From Sphagnum magellanicum (taxonomy: Eukaryota > Streptophyta > Sphagnopsida > Sphagnales > Sphagnaceae), in the NCBI GenBank assembly GCA_021904315.1, contig CM038910.1, positions 3,038,001-3,102,000 on the forward strand: a stretch of DNA of 64,000 bases, given 5' to 3'. The notes under the pieces were generated by a model that searched no databases, had not been told where the DNA came from, and saw nothing but the letters and a program-made list of their open reading frames with translations. The number at the start of each line of letters is the position of its first letter. Position 1 is the stretch's first letter. The translations under genes and the position numbers were made by a program. This document shows, piece after piece, positions 37,301-48,859 of this stretch.

Positions 37301-39964
37301 CCATGACAGGAATTGGACTCAAGAGAATGATAGTCAAGAAGTTGAAGAAGACATAGATGTGAAGTGCTTGCAGAAGTGTTTTCTGTGCAAACTCACTGCT
37401 GCATGTTGGTATCTTGAAGAAGGCGAGATGCCAGGAGCGATAGCCCACTCCCACCGTCCGTCTCGATGCTTTGCAAGTCCATACGCAGTATCAAGTGGCT
37501 ACACGCAACAACAACCTTACCAATCAGTCTTCCTGGTATACTTGATGATGTTCTGGATATAAGCAAATGACGGTTCATGGCTCGTACCACGCTGTTAGCA
37601 TCTCTTCCACCAGAAAGAAGCAGCAGACCATCTGAACGAGCACTTGCTGTTGCATATCTGCAATCAGATAAAGGAACACACTTCTTTCATAAAAAAGACC
37701 CTGGTGCACAGAGACACAAGTAAAAAATGCTCCTGCTGCTAGAGTAGTAGCAAAAGAAAAAGGTGAGGGAAGAGAAGTACAACACCCATGCATTTTTGTA
37801 TCAGTCAAATGCTATTACATACATGCAAGGGGGAGGTCCATCTCCTTCTGGATCCAGCTTTCGCCATTCATAGGGCTTTGCTGCTGTATCTAGAGCCCAT
37901 ACATCTGCAAGCGGACGTTTCCCTGCAAGATAACAGTTTTGAGTCAGAACTCTGTGGAAAACACATCTGAGTCCATCCTCGAACCACAACCAACTTGAGG
38001 ACACCGAGCTCACAAATTGCTGCAGGACTAACCATCATTGCCACTTGTGCAGACAAGAAACCGCTGGCCCACTAATGCCATGACATGTCCATACCGAGGA
38101 CCTGGTCCCGGTCCTTGCACGACCACCCTGCCAGCCATACTTCTCCCCCTGTTCAGAAACTTCCTCCCCTGAAACAAGATGAGATTGTACGATGTGGTCT
38201 GATAACCATGAAGAACAACAACAATGCCAAAGAAGGAAAAGGACAAATACATATAACCCACCTGTGCCACCTCGGCTTTGCTTGTGTTAGGTCAAGGACA
38301 TGGAGGTCCTCAGTGGAAAGACCTGCTGGTCCTATGCCTCCCTGTTCATTCCAAGCAGCCATATACCCATTTGTTAATCCATAAACCACTGCACAGTATT
38401 CATTTAACATACAAGACTTGTCTGCTGGAAAATGAATTCCATTTTATTTCCTTGAAATGCTCAAGCTTTTGTCATGTGGGTTTTCAACTGTTGGTGTTTT
38501 CTATTATCATACCTGAACTACTATCATGGTGCCAACAGCTGTGGCTGCATGTGCTGCACGTGGAGATGGTGGATCCCCAACAGGAATAAGCCTGTTTTTG
38601 TGCAAACAAGCACAAAAAACACTTACATAATCATACAAACAGGGACCAAAAAAACAGCACAGAGTTGTAGTGCTAAACCCCAGGAACAAAGAACAGGATT
38701 TACTCTCAGTTATGATTGCAACAAATCCAGAAAGATCTTCAGCACAACATTTTTGCAGTAAATCAATAATCTCAAGCTGCAAGAATGCGGTTTTAATCAA
38801 CGCATAAGATGCTTCCTAGATCCATGCACAAACTGCCTTCAAATTGAACCAAAGATTCCAACATCAGTTGGTCCTGAGCACCCACACACATGAATGTGCT
38901 TTAGGAGTAAACCCTAAATCTCCACAAAATTGAAGCTCTGCAACCATGAAGCTGATTTGCCTCAGAAGTCAATTTGGAGGAGGAAGGTTTTGTGTTGACC
39001 AACAAGAGTGGTGTACTTGGGTAGGAGCCACCTCTTCTTTCTTGCTTTCTTCTCATTGAAATTTGTTTGTTTTTTGAGGAAAAAAAGAGATCAAAAAAAG
39101 AAAACTCACCTTGTCCATTTGGTGTTGTGAATGTCAAAGCAATGCACATCTGCAGTAGCTCCAGCTAATCCTGTTGGTACCCAACAACAAGAGCAGCAAT
39201 GCCAGCGATGGATTAAACAAAAGAAAACTCTGGGACTCAGGAGAAAAAAAACCCACTCGCAACAGCTGCTATGACTAATCCTAAAACCGCCTCTGGCACA
39301 TCCAGCTACTACAAGCATTTTGCTTTGATTTTGTTATCTTCTTGAAGCTTGCTTTCAACCTGAATGAATCAGAGCAAGATGGTTCTCAAGGCAGTCAAAG
39401 GCAGATTTTGTTCAACCCAAGATCTGTGAAACATTGCTATGCAGAATCGCAAACTGGAAGAAGGAAAAACAAACAAAACTAAACAGATGAGGAAGAGATT
39501 GCTTGCAGGGAGGAGGTACACATACTAATCCCTGCACCAGCAGGTGATCCTTGTGGACCTACAGGACCAGTGTTGCCTTCCAGTGCAGTTGCACCACCAA
39601 AGAGAATGAGACGTGGACCCACATAGCCAGGGCTCCCTTCCTCCCCTACAGCTGCTACTGCTGTCAATGTGTGACCACAGCGTGGTCCTGGACCATCATC
39701 TCTTTTCTCACAGACTGTGTTCACAACTCTGTATCCAGGGGCAGGTCGTGGTGATGCAGTTGGTCCTTGCAGCAGCTGCTGTTGTTGTTGTTGCTGCTGC
39801 TGTTGCTGCTGTTGTGGGTGTGGTGGAGATGTTCCTCCTGCCACTACTGGTGGAGATTGTGGTAGTCCTTGTGGTGTTTGTGCTTGATCTTGCGCTTGTC
39901 CTTGCATCGTTTGCTGCTGCTGCTGCTGAGAGTCCTCGCCCATTCCTGTTGCATCTGTTTCCAT
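31374..39964 (-). CDS. BSL: BSU1-like Kelch-repeat Ser/Thr phosphatase (BSL2/BSL3 type)
   Basis: A complete 21-exon model keeps phase to the end (1022 residues; Arabidopsis BSL2/BSL3 are about 1000-1020): 39964-39526, 39170-39110, 38591-38513, 38341-38262, 38127-38033, 37922-37823, 37657-37588, 37498-37397, 37214-37133, 35848-35669, 35504-35234, 35014-34735, 34327-34157, 34027-33789, 33434-33350, 33210-33112, 32891-32692, 32427-32352, 32222-32087, 31939-31800, 31457-31374. The N-terminus is poly-Gln/Pro rich. Kelch blades cover about 80-430 (GPGPRCGHTLTA, GPRLILFGGAT, GPGPGPRYGHVMALVG). The PP1-like catalytic domain is about 671-985 with GDLHG at 724, GDYVDRG at 758, RGNHE at 789 and RAHE near 921. 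BSL phosphatases inactivate BIN2-type kinases in brassinosteroid signalling. One Kelch residue is Ile at an exon junction where Arabidopsis has Met. Confidence 0.97.
34450..34575 (+). repeat. 42-bp intronic minisatellite
   Basis: Three units with an exact 42-bp period start at 34450, 34492 and 34534, each containing AGAACCAGACCCAGCAGGT and TACATGGACCCAG. The array lies in the BSL intron between the exons ending at 34735 and starting at 34327. Because 42 is a multiple of three, it creates open frames on both strands that are not genes. Confidence 0.8.
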
Positions 39965-40111
39965 GAGCTTCTTCAATACCCAAATGTTGCATAAGGAATT
40001 CCTCCCGGAAACTTGTTCTTCGCCATTCTATGACAACCCCGGAAGCGTTTCTTTTTGTTGGCACGCTTCTTGTTGTTATGTTGCACACCAACCCACTCGT
40101 ACTCTACTTCG

Positions 40112-40450
40112 TAGCGAGCGCTGGCTGCCGGCTTGGTTTCAGATCAGCTGCGAAAACACAAACCCTAACTCTGCAGAGCTTGAGCACAACAAGCGAATGC
40201 TGGCAAACCTGCCAAATGGGTCGCCTTGAAAATTGCACGAAAGAGGCGCGCGGCACGACAATCGTGCGAGCGCTCGCTAGTTGGCTTGCTTGGGTTTCAG
40301 ATCAGCTGCGAAAACAAAAACCCTAACTCTGCAGAGCTTGAGCAAAACAAGCGAAAATGCTCGGAACCCAGCGAAATGGGTCGTCTTCGAAATAGTGCGA
40401 AAGACGCGCGCCTCGACACCACAATCGTCGGTTTGTGTCAAAACAAAAAA
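40112..40450 (+). repeat. 158-bp direct duplication with telo-boxes
   Basis: GGTTTCAGATCAGCTGCG starts at 40135 and again at 40293. Both copies continue through AAACCCTAACTCTGCAGAGC and AATGGGTCG. Each holds an AAACCCTAA telo-box, an element known from promoters of plant growth and translation genes. The upstream GCGAGCGCT motif is also duplicated. Confidence 0.75.
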
Positions 40451-41122
40451 TCACAACGACACGACCGCGCTAGTTGATTGCGAGCACTCCGTGGTCGTCA
40501 TGAAACACGTCATGCGCATGCATGGAGCAATGAAGGAACGAGGAGAATGATGACAGTGTCTGCCGCCGCCGGCAACAGGAATCTCCACTTCGTTTCAGTC
40601 TTACCCGATGAGCGCACTGATTCAGAAGACAGACACTAAAGAGATCAAGACAGCAGCAGCAGAAGAAGCAGCGGCAGAAGAGAAGTAGCTAGCTGGTTAG
40701 CAAGTAGAGAGAGATGGATACTCCTCCGCAGCAGAAGAAGACACTGTAACAAGAAACCACCACCGATCCAATACGGATCTGATGAGAGAATCTTACGAAC
40801 TTCTTGTTGCTCGATTCTCTCTCCACCAAATCCCCGACCTGTGGCAGTAGTGGGATCTGATTCTGCATACCCACAACAACAATTGTCGGGAATCCGCAGC
40901 TTTTGATCAGAACATTCGATGACAGACAACTGCCGCTTCTTCATCTGAACGTCATTAGAAGAACGAGCTCCGTCCGCCCGCCCACAGTGTGTGGTGGGCC
41001 ACCCCAAGTGTGTGTGTGCCTGCGATGGATATGTATTGAAAAGCAAAAAGGTAGAGCCACAGACACAGAGAAAGAGAGAGAGAGACCCAAACACTGATCT
41101 TGCTTGCCAAGTCGAGGGATTG

Positions 41123-41146
41123 ATGGCAGCAGCAGCAGCAGGCTAA
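41123..41146 (+). CDS. Upstream ORF in the PPR leader (7 codons)
   Basis: ATG GCA x5 GGC TAA encodes Met, five Ala and Gly, and ends 13 bases before the putative PPR start codon. If the leader is transcribed this far it could lower translation of the main frame. Whether it is used is unknown. Confidence 0.35.
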   Translation: MAAAAAG

Positions 41147-41159
41147 TCATCAAGCACAA

Positions 41160-44100
41160 ATGGCCATGGCACTGCCGCAAGATCTGGCATGGAAACCCTC
41201 CTCCTCCTCCTCCTCCTGCTTGTTGCAAACACCAGTTCATCAACGCTTGCAAAACAAGGGAAAGAAGGCAGAAAACAACAACACCACCAACAACAAGATA
41301 CGGTACTACTGCTCCAAGAAGAGAGAGGAGAACAAGAAGAGCAACAACTTGGTGATTGTGTATTGCTCTTCCATAGGAGGAGGTACTCTCGAGACTTTTG
41401 TGGAGAGGGAAGGACCACCACCCAAAGTCAAGAAGAAATTCTTTAAGGACACAGAACGCAGAGAGAAACTTTGGAGAGAGTTTTTTTTAGATCCTTCCCA
41501 GTGGTGGGATGGCAGGCCGGAGAAGGTAAACAGACTCCTGTCACAGTTTTCTTCTTGTATGTGGAATTCTCTAGGTCTTGTGGGAACAGGCATTGAAGCC
41601 TTGGCTTTCTCAGTTTTTCTTATAAGAAAAGCATGGTGGGTTTGCCTGAGCTGTGAAGAAAGAATACATAGCTGAACAGCCTGATCTGGATGGATTTCTG
41701 GTGCCATAGATGAGTGCAAGATATCCTGATTAGGTCAGTATGGCTTTTTCTCAGTTTCTTGTAAGAATAGAGTGGTGGGTTTGCCTGAGCTGTGAAGAAC
41801 AGCTACATAGCTGATCAGCTTGGTCTGGATGGATTTCTGGGTGTCATAGATGAGTGCAAGTTATCCTGATTTCACACATAAGGAGTCACAGGAGGGGCTT
41901 TGGCTTGATGACCGAGACAAACCCTCATGGGTGGAAGCAGAGGTGGCAGCAATGGCACCAGGCACAGTGCAGTTGAATAGGTTTTCATGGAATAGAAAGC
42001 TTCAAAAACATGTGAAGGATGGGCAACCTGAAATGGCACTGCAGTGTTTCAAGGAAATGCAATGAGAAGGCGGCATAAGTCCAGACAAGTTCACATTTGT
42101 TCAAGTGCTGAATGCATGTGCTAGCTTACAAGCGCTTGAAGATGGCAGAGGAGCTCATAAGCAGATCATTCAAAATGGGTGTGAGCTAGATAAATTCGTG
42201 GCGAGTAGCCTTGTGGACATGTATGCGAAATGTGGAAGCTTGCCGGATGCTGTGAGAGTGTTCAACAAGATGTCTTCACATAATGTGGTCTCCTGGAATA
42301 TTATCATATCCGGGCATGTGAAATGTGGGCAAGGAGAGAAGGCCTTGGAAATATTTCAACAAATGCAATGGGAAGGTTTGCTGCCAGACCCTGTCACTTT
42401 TGTGGCGATGCTGAATGCATGTGCAAGTGTCAGGGCACTTGAAGAGGGCAGGCGTGTCCACGAGCACATCATTCAATATGGTTTCGAGTCAAATAAATTT
42501 GTTGGGGGTAGCCTTGTGGACATGTACGCAAAATGTGGGAGCATGGAGGATGCAGTGAGAGTATTTGACAAGATGCCCACACGTGATGTGGTCTCCTGGA
42601 ATGTTATCATAGCAGGACATGTGAAATGTGGGCAAGCGCATGAGGCATTGGATCTATTCCGACAAATGCAACGGGAAGGTTTACAGCCAGACCCTGTCAC
42701 TTTTGTGGGGGTGCTGAATGCATGTGCAAGTGTGGGGGCACTTGAAGAGGGCAGGCGTGCTCATGAGCACATCATTCAATGTGGTTGTGAGTCCAATAAG
42801 TTTGTGGTGAACAGCCTTGTAGACATGTATGCAAAATGTGGGCGGTTGGAAGATGCCACAAGAGTGTTCAGCAAGATGCCATTACATGATGTGGTCTCCT
42901 GGAATGTTATCATAGCAGGACATGTGACATGTGGGCAAGGACAGAAGGCACTGGAACTATTTCAACAAATGCAGCAGGAAGGTGTGCAGCCAGACTGTAT
43001 CACATTTGTTGCACTACTGAATGCATGTGCCAGTGTGATGGTGCTTGGAGAGGGCAAACGTGTTCATGAGCAGATTACACAAAGTCCATATGAGTCGAAT
43101 CTCACTGTGGGGAATAGCCTTGTTGACATGTATGCAAAATGTGGGAGCATGGAGGATGCTGTGAGGGTATTTGAGAAGATGCCATTACGTGATGTTGTCT
43201 CCTGGAATGTTATCATATCTGGGTATGTGAAATGTGGGCAAGAGCGGGAGGCATTGGAGCTATTCCAGCAAATGCAACAGGAAGGCCTGCAGCCAGACTC
43301 TGTCACTTTTGTGGCAGTGCTGAATGCATGTGCTCTTGTTGGGGCACTCAAAGAGGGCAGACGTGCACATGAGCACATCATTGAATGTGGTTGCGAGTTG
43401 AATAAGTTTGTGGGGAGTAGCCTCATTGACATGTATGCCAAATGTGGGAGCCTGGATGACGCTATGAGGGTGTTCAACAACATACCTTTGCATGATGATG
43501 TGATCTCATGGAATGCTCTCATATCTGGATATGTCAAAGGTGGGCAAGGACAGAAGGCATTGGAACTATTTCAGCAAATGCGACAGGAAGGTTTGCAGCC
43601 AGACTCGGTTACTTTTGTGGCTTTGCTGAATGCATGTGCAAGTGTCGGGGCACTTGAAGAGGGCAGGCGTGTTCATGAGCACATCATCCAATATGGCTGT
43701 GAGTCAAATAAGTTTGTGGGGAGTAGCCTTGTGGACATGTATGCCAAATGTGGGAGCATGGCGGATGCTTGGAGAGTGTTCAGTGAGATGCCTTCCTGGG
43801 ATGTTGTGTCTTGGACTGCCATGCTGCAAGGATTCGCCATGCATGGGCATGGTTATGAGGCCCTTGAACATTTTGAACACATGTGTGAAGAAGGTATTGA
43901 GGTACATAGTGTGGCTTTTATTTGTCTTCTGTCAGCTTGTAGCCATGCAGGGCTTGTTGACGAAGGCCTGGGATACTTCGATTCCATGGGCTCAGTTTAT
44001 GGTATATGTGCAACAGCTGAACACTACACCTGCATAGTTGACCTGCTCGGCCGTGCTGGCCGTCTGCAGGAGGCAGAGGATATGATCCATGCAATGCCCT

Positions 44101-44726
44101 ATAAACTGAGTGCACCTGTGTGGAAGGCTTTGCTTAGTGCTTGCAGAATTCATGGGAATGTGGAGATGGGAGAACGCATCACAGAACAAGTTCTCAAACT
44201 GGACCCAGATAATGCATCAGGCTATGTGTTGCTATCAAACATCTATGCTGCAGCTGGCAACTGGGATCTCAGTGCAAGTGTTCAGCGGCAGAGGCTGGAA
44301 AGGGGTGTGAAGAAACAACCAGGTCACACCTGGATTGAAGTGAATGACGAGGTGCATACATTTCTGGTCAATGATCAAGACCATCCTCAGATGAATGAAA
44401 TCCGTGCAGCACTGAAGACATTGACAGGGCAAATGCATGACGCAGGGTTTGTTCCAGATACCCAGTTTGCACTGCATGATGTCGAGGAAGAGAAAAAGGT
44501 GATTCATTTGTGTCACCATAGTGAGAAACTGGCAATTGCATTTGGGCTCATCAGCATGCCTCCTGGTACTCCACTCCGGATTTTCAAGAACCTGCGGGTA
44601 TGTGGTGACTGCCACACGGCCACAAAGTTCATCTCCAAGATTGTAGGGAGAAGAATCATTGTCCGGGATGCCAATCGCTTTCATCATTTTGAGGATGGTG
44701 TTTGTTCTTGCATGGATTATTGGTGA
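41160..44726 (+). CDS. PLS-class PPR protein with DYW deaminase domain; in-frame TGA
   Basis: Exon 1 (41160-41525) encodes a basic, Ser-rich, probably organelle-targeting N-terminus and [19 protein letters not shown]. Exon 2 (from 41850) continues in phase with YPDFTHK. Together they form the plant PDF motif also known from organellar DNA-binding OSB proteins. PPR repeats follow. A TGA at 42063-42065 (codon 194) interrupts the frame between the first PPR motif and the rest. The same frame then runs 873 codons from ATG 42105. The repeats form P-L-S triads of 101 residues. E/E+ motifs and a complete DYW domain follow, with the HSE active-site motif, CGDCH zinc ligands and terminal DYW. Such proteins edit C to U in chloroplast or mitochondrial RNA. 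With the stop, either only a leaderless product is made or the gene is recently dead. Confidence 0.88.
41599..41880 (+). repeat. Tandem duplication across a 3' splice site
   Basis: Two direct copies of about 135-140 bp (about 41599-41733 and 41739-41874) each contain TGGTGGGTTTGCCTGAGCTG and a CATAG/ATGAGTGCAAG junction. The first junction (ATG at 41710) runs into a TAG after seven codons. The second (ATG at 41850) opens the PPR exon. The PPR intron therefore ends with two copies of its acceptor region. Confidence 0.75.
42108..43930 (+). repeat. 303-bp coding tandem repeat inside the PPR gene
   Basis: CTGAATGCATG recurs at 42108, 42411, 42714, 43017, 43320 and 43626: four spacings of exactly 303 bp and one of 306. 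Each unit is one P-L-S triad of 101 residues and keeps the reading frame. The one extra codon is a second Asp in HDDVISWN. Units are highly similar at the DNA level, including at many third positions. Confidence 0.9.
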
Positions 44727-47639
44727 TGCACCAGGAGTCTATTTTCTCAATAGCTAGACCAAGTCCTTTTTTGTCTTACACCCACATCTACTTATTGGGC
44801 TTGAGAACCAACTGTGGACTCCATTGTAGTAAATTTTCACATCTCTTGTGTTGATGGGTGGTTGGCCTATGTGCAGCACTGGATGATGAAAGTGTTCATA
44901 AGTTTGCGGTGCATCCAGAGTAGTTGGGTATTTTGAAGACAATCGTATTTCTTAGGCAATATATGTTTAGTTTTGATCACCTGGTAATAGAAGCTCCTAG
45001 GTCAGTCTTTTTCCCTCCATTTATAATTTTGCTTAGCAAACACCTCTGCAATGTTTGCTTTATTCTCTAGTGCATCAAAATCAATCTCTTGTTCTGATGA
45101 GTTCTCCCAAGAGGTCCACAGTCCGGACCAGTGTTGGGTGGTTCTTTATTTTTATGAAGAACCTCCAGTTCCAGTTCTGAAAAATAATTAGAATGTTTCT
45201 GGTTCTGGTTCTTCAAAAAAATCCCTGTTCCATCTCTGGGTCCAGTTTTGTTGTTGAGTCAGCTGAAATTGATGCTGTTCAAACAGGATTGCAGAGTCCA
45301 ATTTGATCATATACCTATGTTTGGCCTCACATTTTGGGAATGTCCCTGAGTAGCCCAGAATTGTTTCCAATTATCTTTTAGGGTTTGCAGTGTGAAAAGG
45401 GAGTCCGCCTGTCTTCGTCTAGACACCAAAAACCATCTCGTATTTTGTCTTTTATCATTCACTGGAATGTGATTCGATTTTTGGTGGCCGTGGCAGCAAT
45501 GGCGCCAGTTTATAGAGTGATGTTTTTGGGACAGGCTTGGCTGGTTGTTTGTTTTTATCATGTGTGGTCGCAATGGCGTTGGTGATGGAGTGAGACTGGT
45601 TGACAACAGAAATAAGAAGTGGGTCATTGAGAAGCTAAGCACCCAATCTACTTCTGGACTTTGGATAGCAAACTTGATTTTCTGTTTTGGTTTGTGTTTT
45701 AGATGGTGGCAAATTGAAGGGAAGAATGCCTTGTATGTGAGTGTTCTCTGCTCAAGCATCGGTCTCCTTGATCTCCACTGCGCAGGAAATGTGATGATGG
45801 GTAGATGTGAATTTAAATAGGTCCTTAGAGGAGGCATTAGAGCTAATGAGAGGCTCTAGGGGATCAAAAACATGCTGATCTGTTGTGGCAAGTGTTGTCT
45901 AAGTTTTGTATGTCTTGTGTCTGTGTAGTTGTGATTATGTGGTGCAAATACCTATAAGATGGGAGCTCTGAGCATAATTTCTACACATTGGGAATATTCT
46001 GGGGTACCAATGTATCATCAAATTTTCAAAGTTGTTGGTGAATTCAGGGTTTACGCTTGTTGGTGTCATCCTAATTGTGGTCACAAGAGAGCCAATGTGG
46101 TTTTTCTTGTTTGGGACATGTTTGTATAGGAGAAGGGCCTGCTCTCAGGGCCTTTTCCTATGTAAAGCAGAGCTGGGATTTTTTGACTTTTTAGAAATAG
46201 TGACTGGCTGGCTGGTACCTTCCGTAGGTCAGAAGATCCCAGAACAACCTGGCTGGTGCCTCTGCTAGTCAGAAGATCCCAGTACAACCTGGCTGGTACT
46301 TTCCACCCCAGAAGATCCCACTTGCTGAAAACAGGTTTCTTCAGGCAGGTAAGGGAGCTGAAAATACAAAGGAAAAATCCAGGCAGTGCTTTACGCAGGA
46401 AGGAAGGGGATCAATTGTTGGGAGTCCATCATTGGTCTCATGTTATATGCCATGTCAGAAGATCATGATAGTCCAGTGAGAAGAGATCTGGAGGGATCTG
46501 ATCCATCTAATGCCATTAGGTTAGGGTATGTAGTATGGTTAGTTGATTTGAGACACATATCTATAAACTAAAATGAATCTGTGTTGAAATCTCTTAAATC
46601 ATTTTCTTCTGCATCTTTGTTGGACAGACAATGGTTTATGATGAAGTGTGGGCTAGGTGTTAAACCCTCTTTTTTGGTTACACCTGACCCATGGGTCTTA
46701 CCAACCATAAAGCACAAGGTGAACCTAATCATAAGTGTGAACCTATGAACAAACCATGGCGTTCTGTGGCCCTACATTTTGGGAATGTCCCTTGCCCATG
46801 GGTCATATTGTGGCCTTGTTCGGCCTTGCATTCTGCGAATGTCTCTCACCCATCCATCTACCCACCATAAACATGAAACCAATTTTATCATAAGCCTAGT
46901 CATACATAGATCACAAGGTAGTAGGAATGGGGAGGGATCTTATGCCTAATATTTAGGAGGTAAGAGATCCTTTCAGCTCCTAAATAATAAGCATAAGATC
47001 TAACCTTTCTTTCATTGGCAAAATTTCTCCAAAATATAAATTAAAATGAAAAATGAAAAATTGAAGTGATTTACTTGAGATTTCAATGCCCATAAGTTAA
47101 GGGGGGGGGTTGTTTGGCAATGCAATTATGCCTTTGTGTTGTTTTCCCATTTGAAAAAACCTTTAATTAAGAAATGTTACCAGACTTGGTTGAAAATACA
47201 AAACAAACATATATTTTACTGGTTTTGGTAGAATATGCTTTTGTAACTACAAGTTTTGATTAAAAGATGTCTAAAGGAGCACATGATGTCTTTGATTGGT
47301 TGTGAATTTCTTGGGAGAAGATTGAATACCAAAGCACATTATAATTGGTTAATTTAAAACATCTAAAATATCAAGGCAAACATTTGTAAAAGGTTTACAA
47401 GATCTTTTTAAATAATTATACGACTTAACCAAAAAGATCCTTCTTTATGTTAAAAATGAAGGTGTAAAACTAAAACCGTGAAAAGTCAATAGCACATTGT
47501 GAAGTTTTGGGTGAGATATAAAGTTTTTAAGGAACTTGTTTTGGATGTGCCTTCTCTAAAGCTTGTCAATATGCAACTATCAAATAAAAAGTTTCCAAGG
47601 GTTTAAAACATGTTTCCATTATATATATGCCTAAACAAA
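44727..47639. other. Intergenic DNA downstream of the PPR gene
   Basis: Probably begins with the PPR 3' UTR. It holds a tandem array at 46207-46330. CACATTTTGGGAATGTCCC recurs with changes near 45328 and 46776. A G run lies at about 47101. A 176-codon minus-strand frame at 45307-45837 has no recognisable motif. No gene was supported. Confidence 0.5.
46207..46330 (+). repeat. Three ~41-bp tandem units
   Basis: CTGGCTGGTACC-like unit starts at 46207, 46249 and 46289, each followed by TCAGAAGATCCCAG.ACAAC in whole or part. Units are 40-42 bp with small indels. Confidence 0.7.
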
Positions 47640-47649
47640 TCAAGAAAAG

Positions 47650-48212
47650 AAAAAACAAGAATGGATGAGAGCTTGCATTATTGAAACACTCTTGAAATTT
47701 CATCGACATTTGCATCCATTGTCCAAAGTTGAAAATTCCTTTGATTATAGAATTGACAAAGATAATAGCTTAAACATTTTTGAAATGGTGGCCAACACTA
47801 GTGAACTTGCAAAGGAGCTTGTTAATTGAGAATTATTGTTATTTCATGGATATTAGGTGGATGCAAAAAGATATCAAATGTCTTTTGGAATGGTGGAGGA
47901 AACATGAAACTATATTTTCAACTATTGACTTTTTAGTTAAATATATTTTAGGGATTGTAAATTTTCAAATTGAAATTGAGAACTTTTTTTTCCAATGCTA
48001 AAATTTTTATCAATTTGAAGAGATGTCACTTACAATTAAAAAAAAACCTTGAAAAATTAAACTTTGTGAATAAGAATTGGCCAAACGACGCAATGGTAGG
48101 TTATAAGGTCCCTAATAATTTGGTAGAATTGATAGATGTTGAATTAGACTTAAAACAAGAATTAGATGAATTTAGAGACTCATTTGAACAAGATGAATTG
48201 AAAAACGACTAA
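47650..48212 (+). pseudogene. hAT-family transposase C-terminal relic
   Basis: Three frames must be joined. Frame one, from 47671, reads ACIIETLLKFHRHLHPLSKV and on to a stop near 47828. The second (to 48001) reads LEWWRKHETIFSTIDFLVKYI and LGIVNFQIEIENFF. The third (from 47970) reads NLKRCHLQL, NFVNKNWPNDAMVGYKV and an acidic end. The order WW..HE...F, then an ILGI..SQIE.ERIFS-like block, is that of the hATC dimerisation domain of hAT transposases. At least two frameshifts and internal stops show that it is dead. The N-terminal BED finger and catalytic part were not found upstream, and terminal inverted repeats were not identified. Confidence 0.6.
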
Positions 48213-48589
48213 TACATTGTTCTTTGCCTTTTATATGTTTGAAATGTTATCACACATTTTTGTTTAGATATTAGAGTTTTGTAACAATTGTTGATTTTTT
48301 TTGGCCTATGTAAATTTGAAAAATATTTAAAGGTTTAAATATTAAAATCTGAAAGTGAAGTCAAAGAACCAGCTGAATAATAATATAACTGACTAATCTT
48401 AAGAATCAATTGTGAAAGAACCAGTTGAGCTTTGGGAAAAATAAAAATAAAGGACCAAACAAGGTATGAATGTTTTTTCAAAAAGTGTGAGAACCATCTT
48501 GGTTCTTGAATGAAAAGATTTTAAGAACCAAAACAAGCATTTATGAAAAAAAAAAGTTAATAACCACCCAACATTGGTATTTCCTATAT

Positions 48590-48850
48590 AGATAAAGCTC
48601 GGTGCCTGCCAGTGGGGGAAATAAGTCCTCTCATACAAAGAAGTGGTTTGGGTGTGACATTCAGGCACTTGTTCCACACTTATATTTTCCCATCCAGATT
48701 GGTTGCACATTGAGCTTCAGGCTAGCAAATGTTGGAACAGTAGTATTTGAATTATAGCCATGTCTTCTGTTACTTTGAACTTCATGAACTTGTCAGAAGA
48801 AAGAGCTTTAGAGAGAAAATCTGCAAGTTGCCATGTGTACCCACCCATAT
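48590..48850 (-). pseudogene. Probable Ty1/copia 3'-end relic
   Basis: On the minus strand around 48770-48835 the frame reads QLADFLSKALSSDKFMKF, close to the QLADxxTKxL..xKF end of copia RNase H. The similarity is confined to about 25 residues and nothing else of the element was recognised. Confidence 0.4.
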
Positions 48851-48859
48851 AGCTCAAAT

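Larger units (their letters stand above)
39965..41159. promoter_or_regulatory. Shared divergent promoter region of BSL and the PPR gene
   Basis: About 1.2 kb separates the two start codons, which point away from each other, so the region must hold both promoters and 5' leaders. It includes the duplicated block at 40112-40450 with two AAACCCTAA telo-box motifs, purine-rich runs near 41060-41090 and a short upstream ORF at 41123. Transcription starts could not be fixed. Confidence 0.5.

Noticed and set aside
35600..37800. Plus-strand frames of 60-123 codons within the BSL locus
   Set aside because: They are antisense to BSL exons or lie in its introns and carry no recognisable domains.
45307..45837. 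176-codon minus-strand frame
   Set aside because: No recognisable motif, no splice or promoter context. The composition matches the surrounding intergenic DNA.
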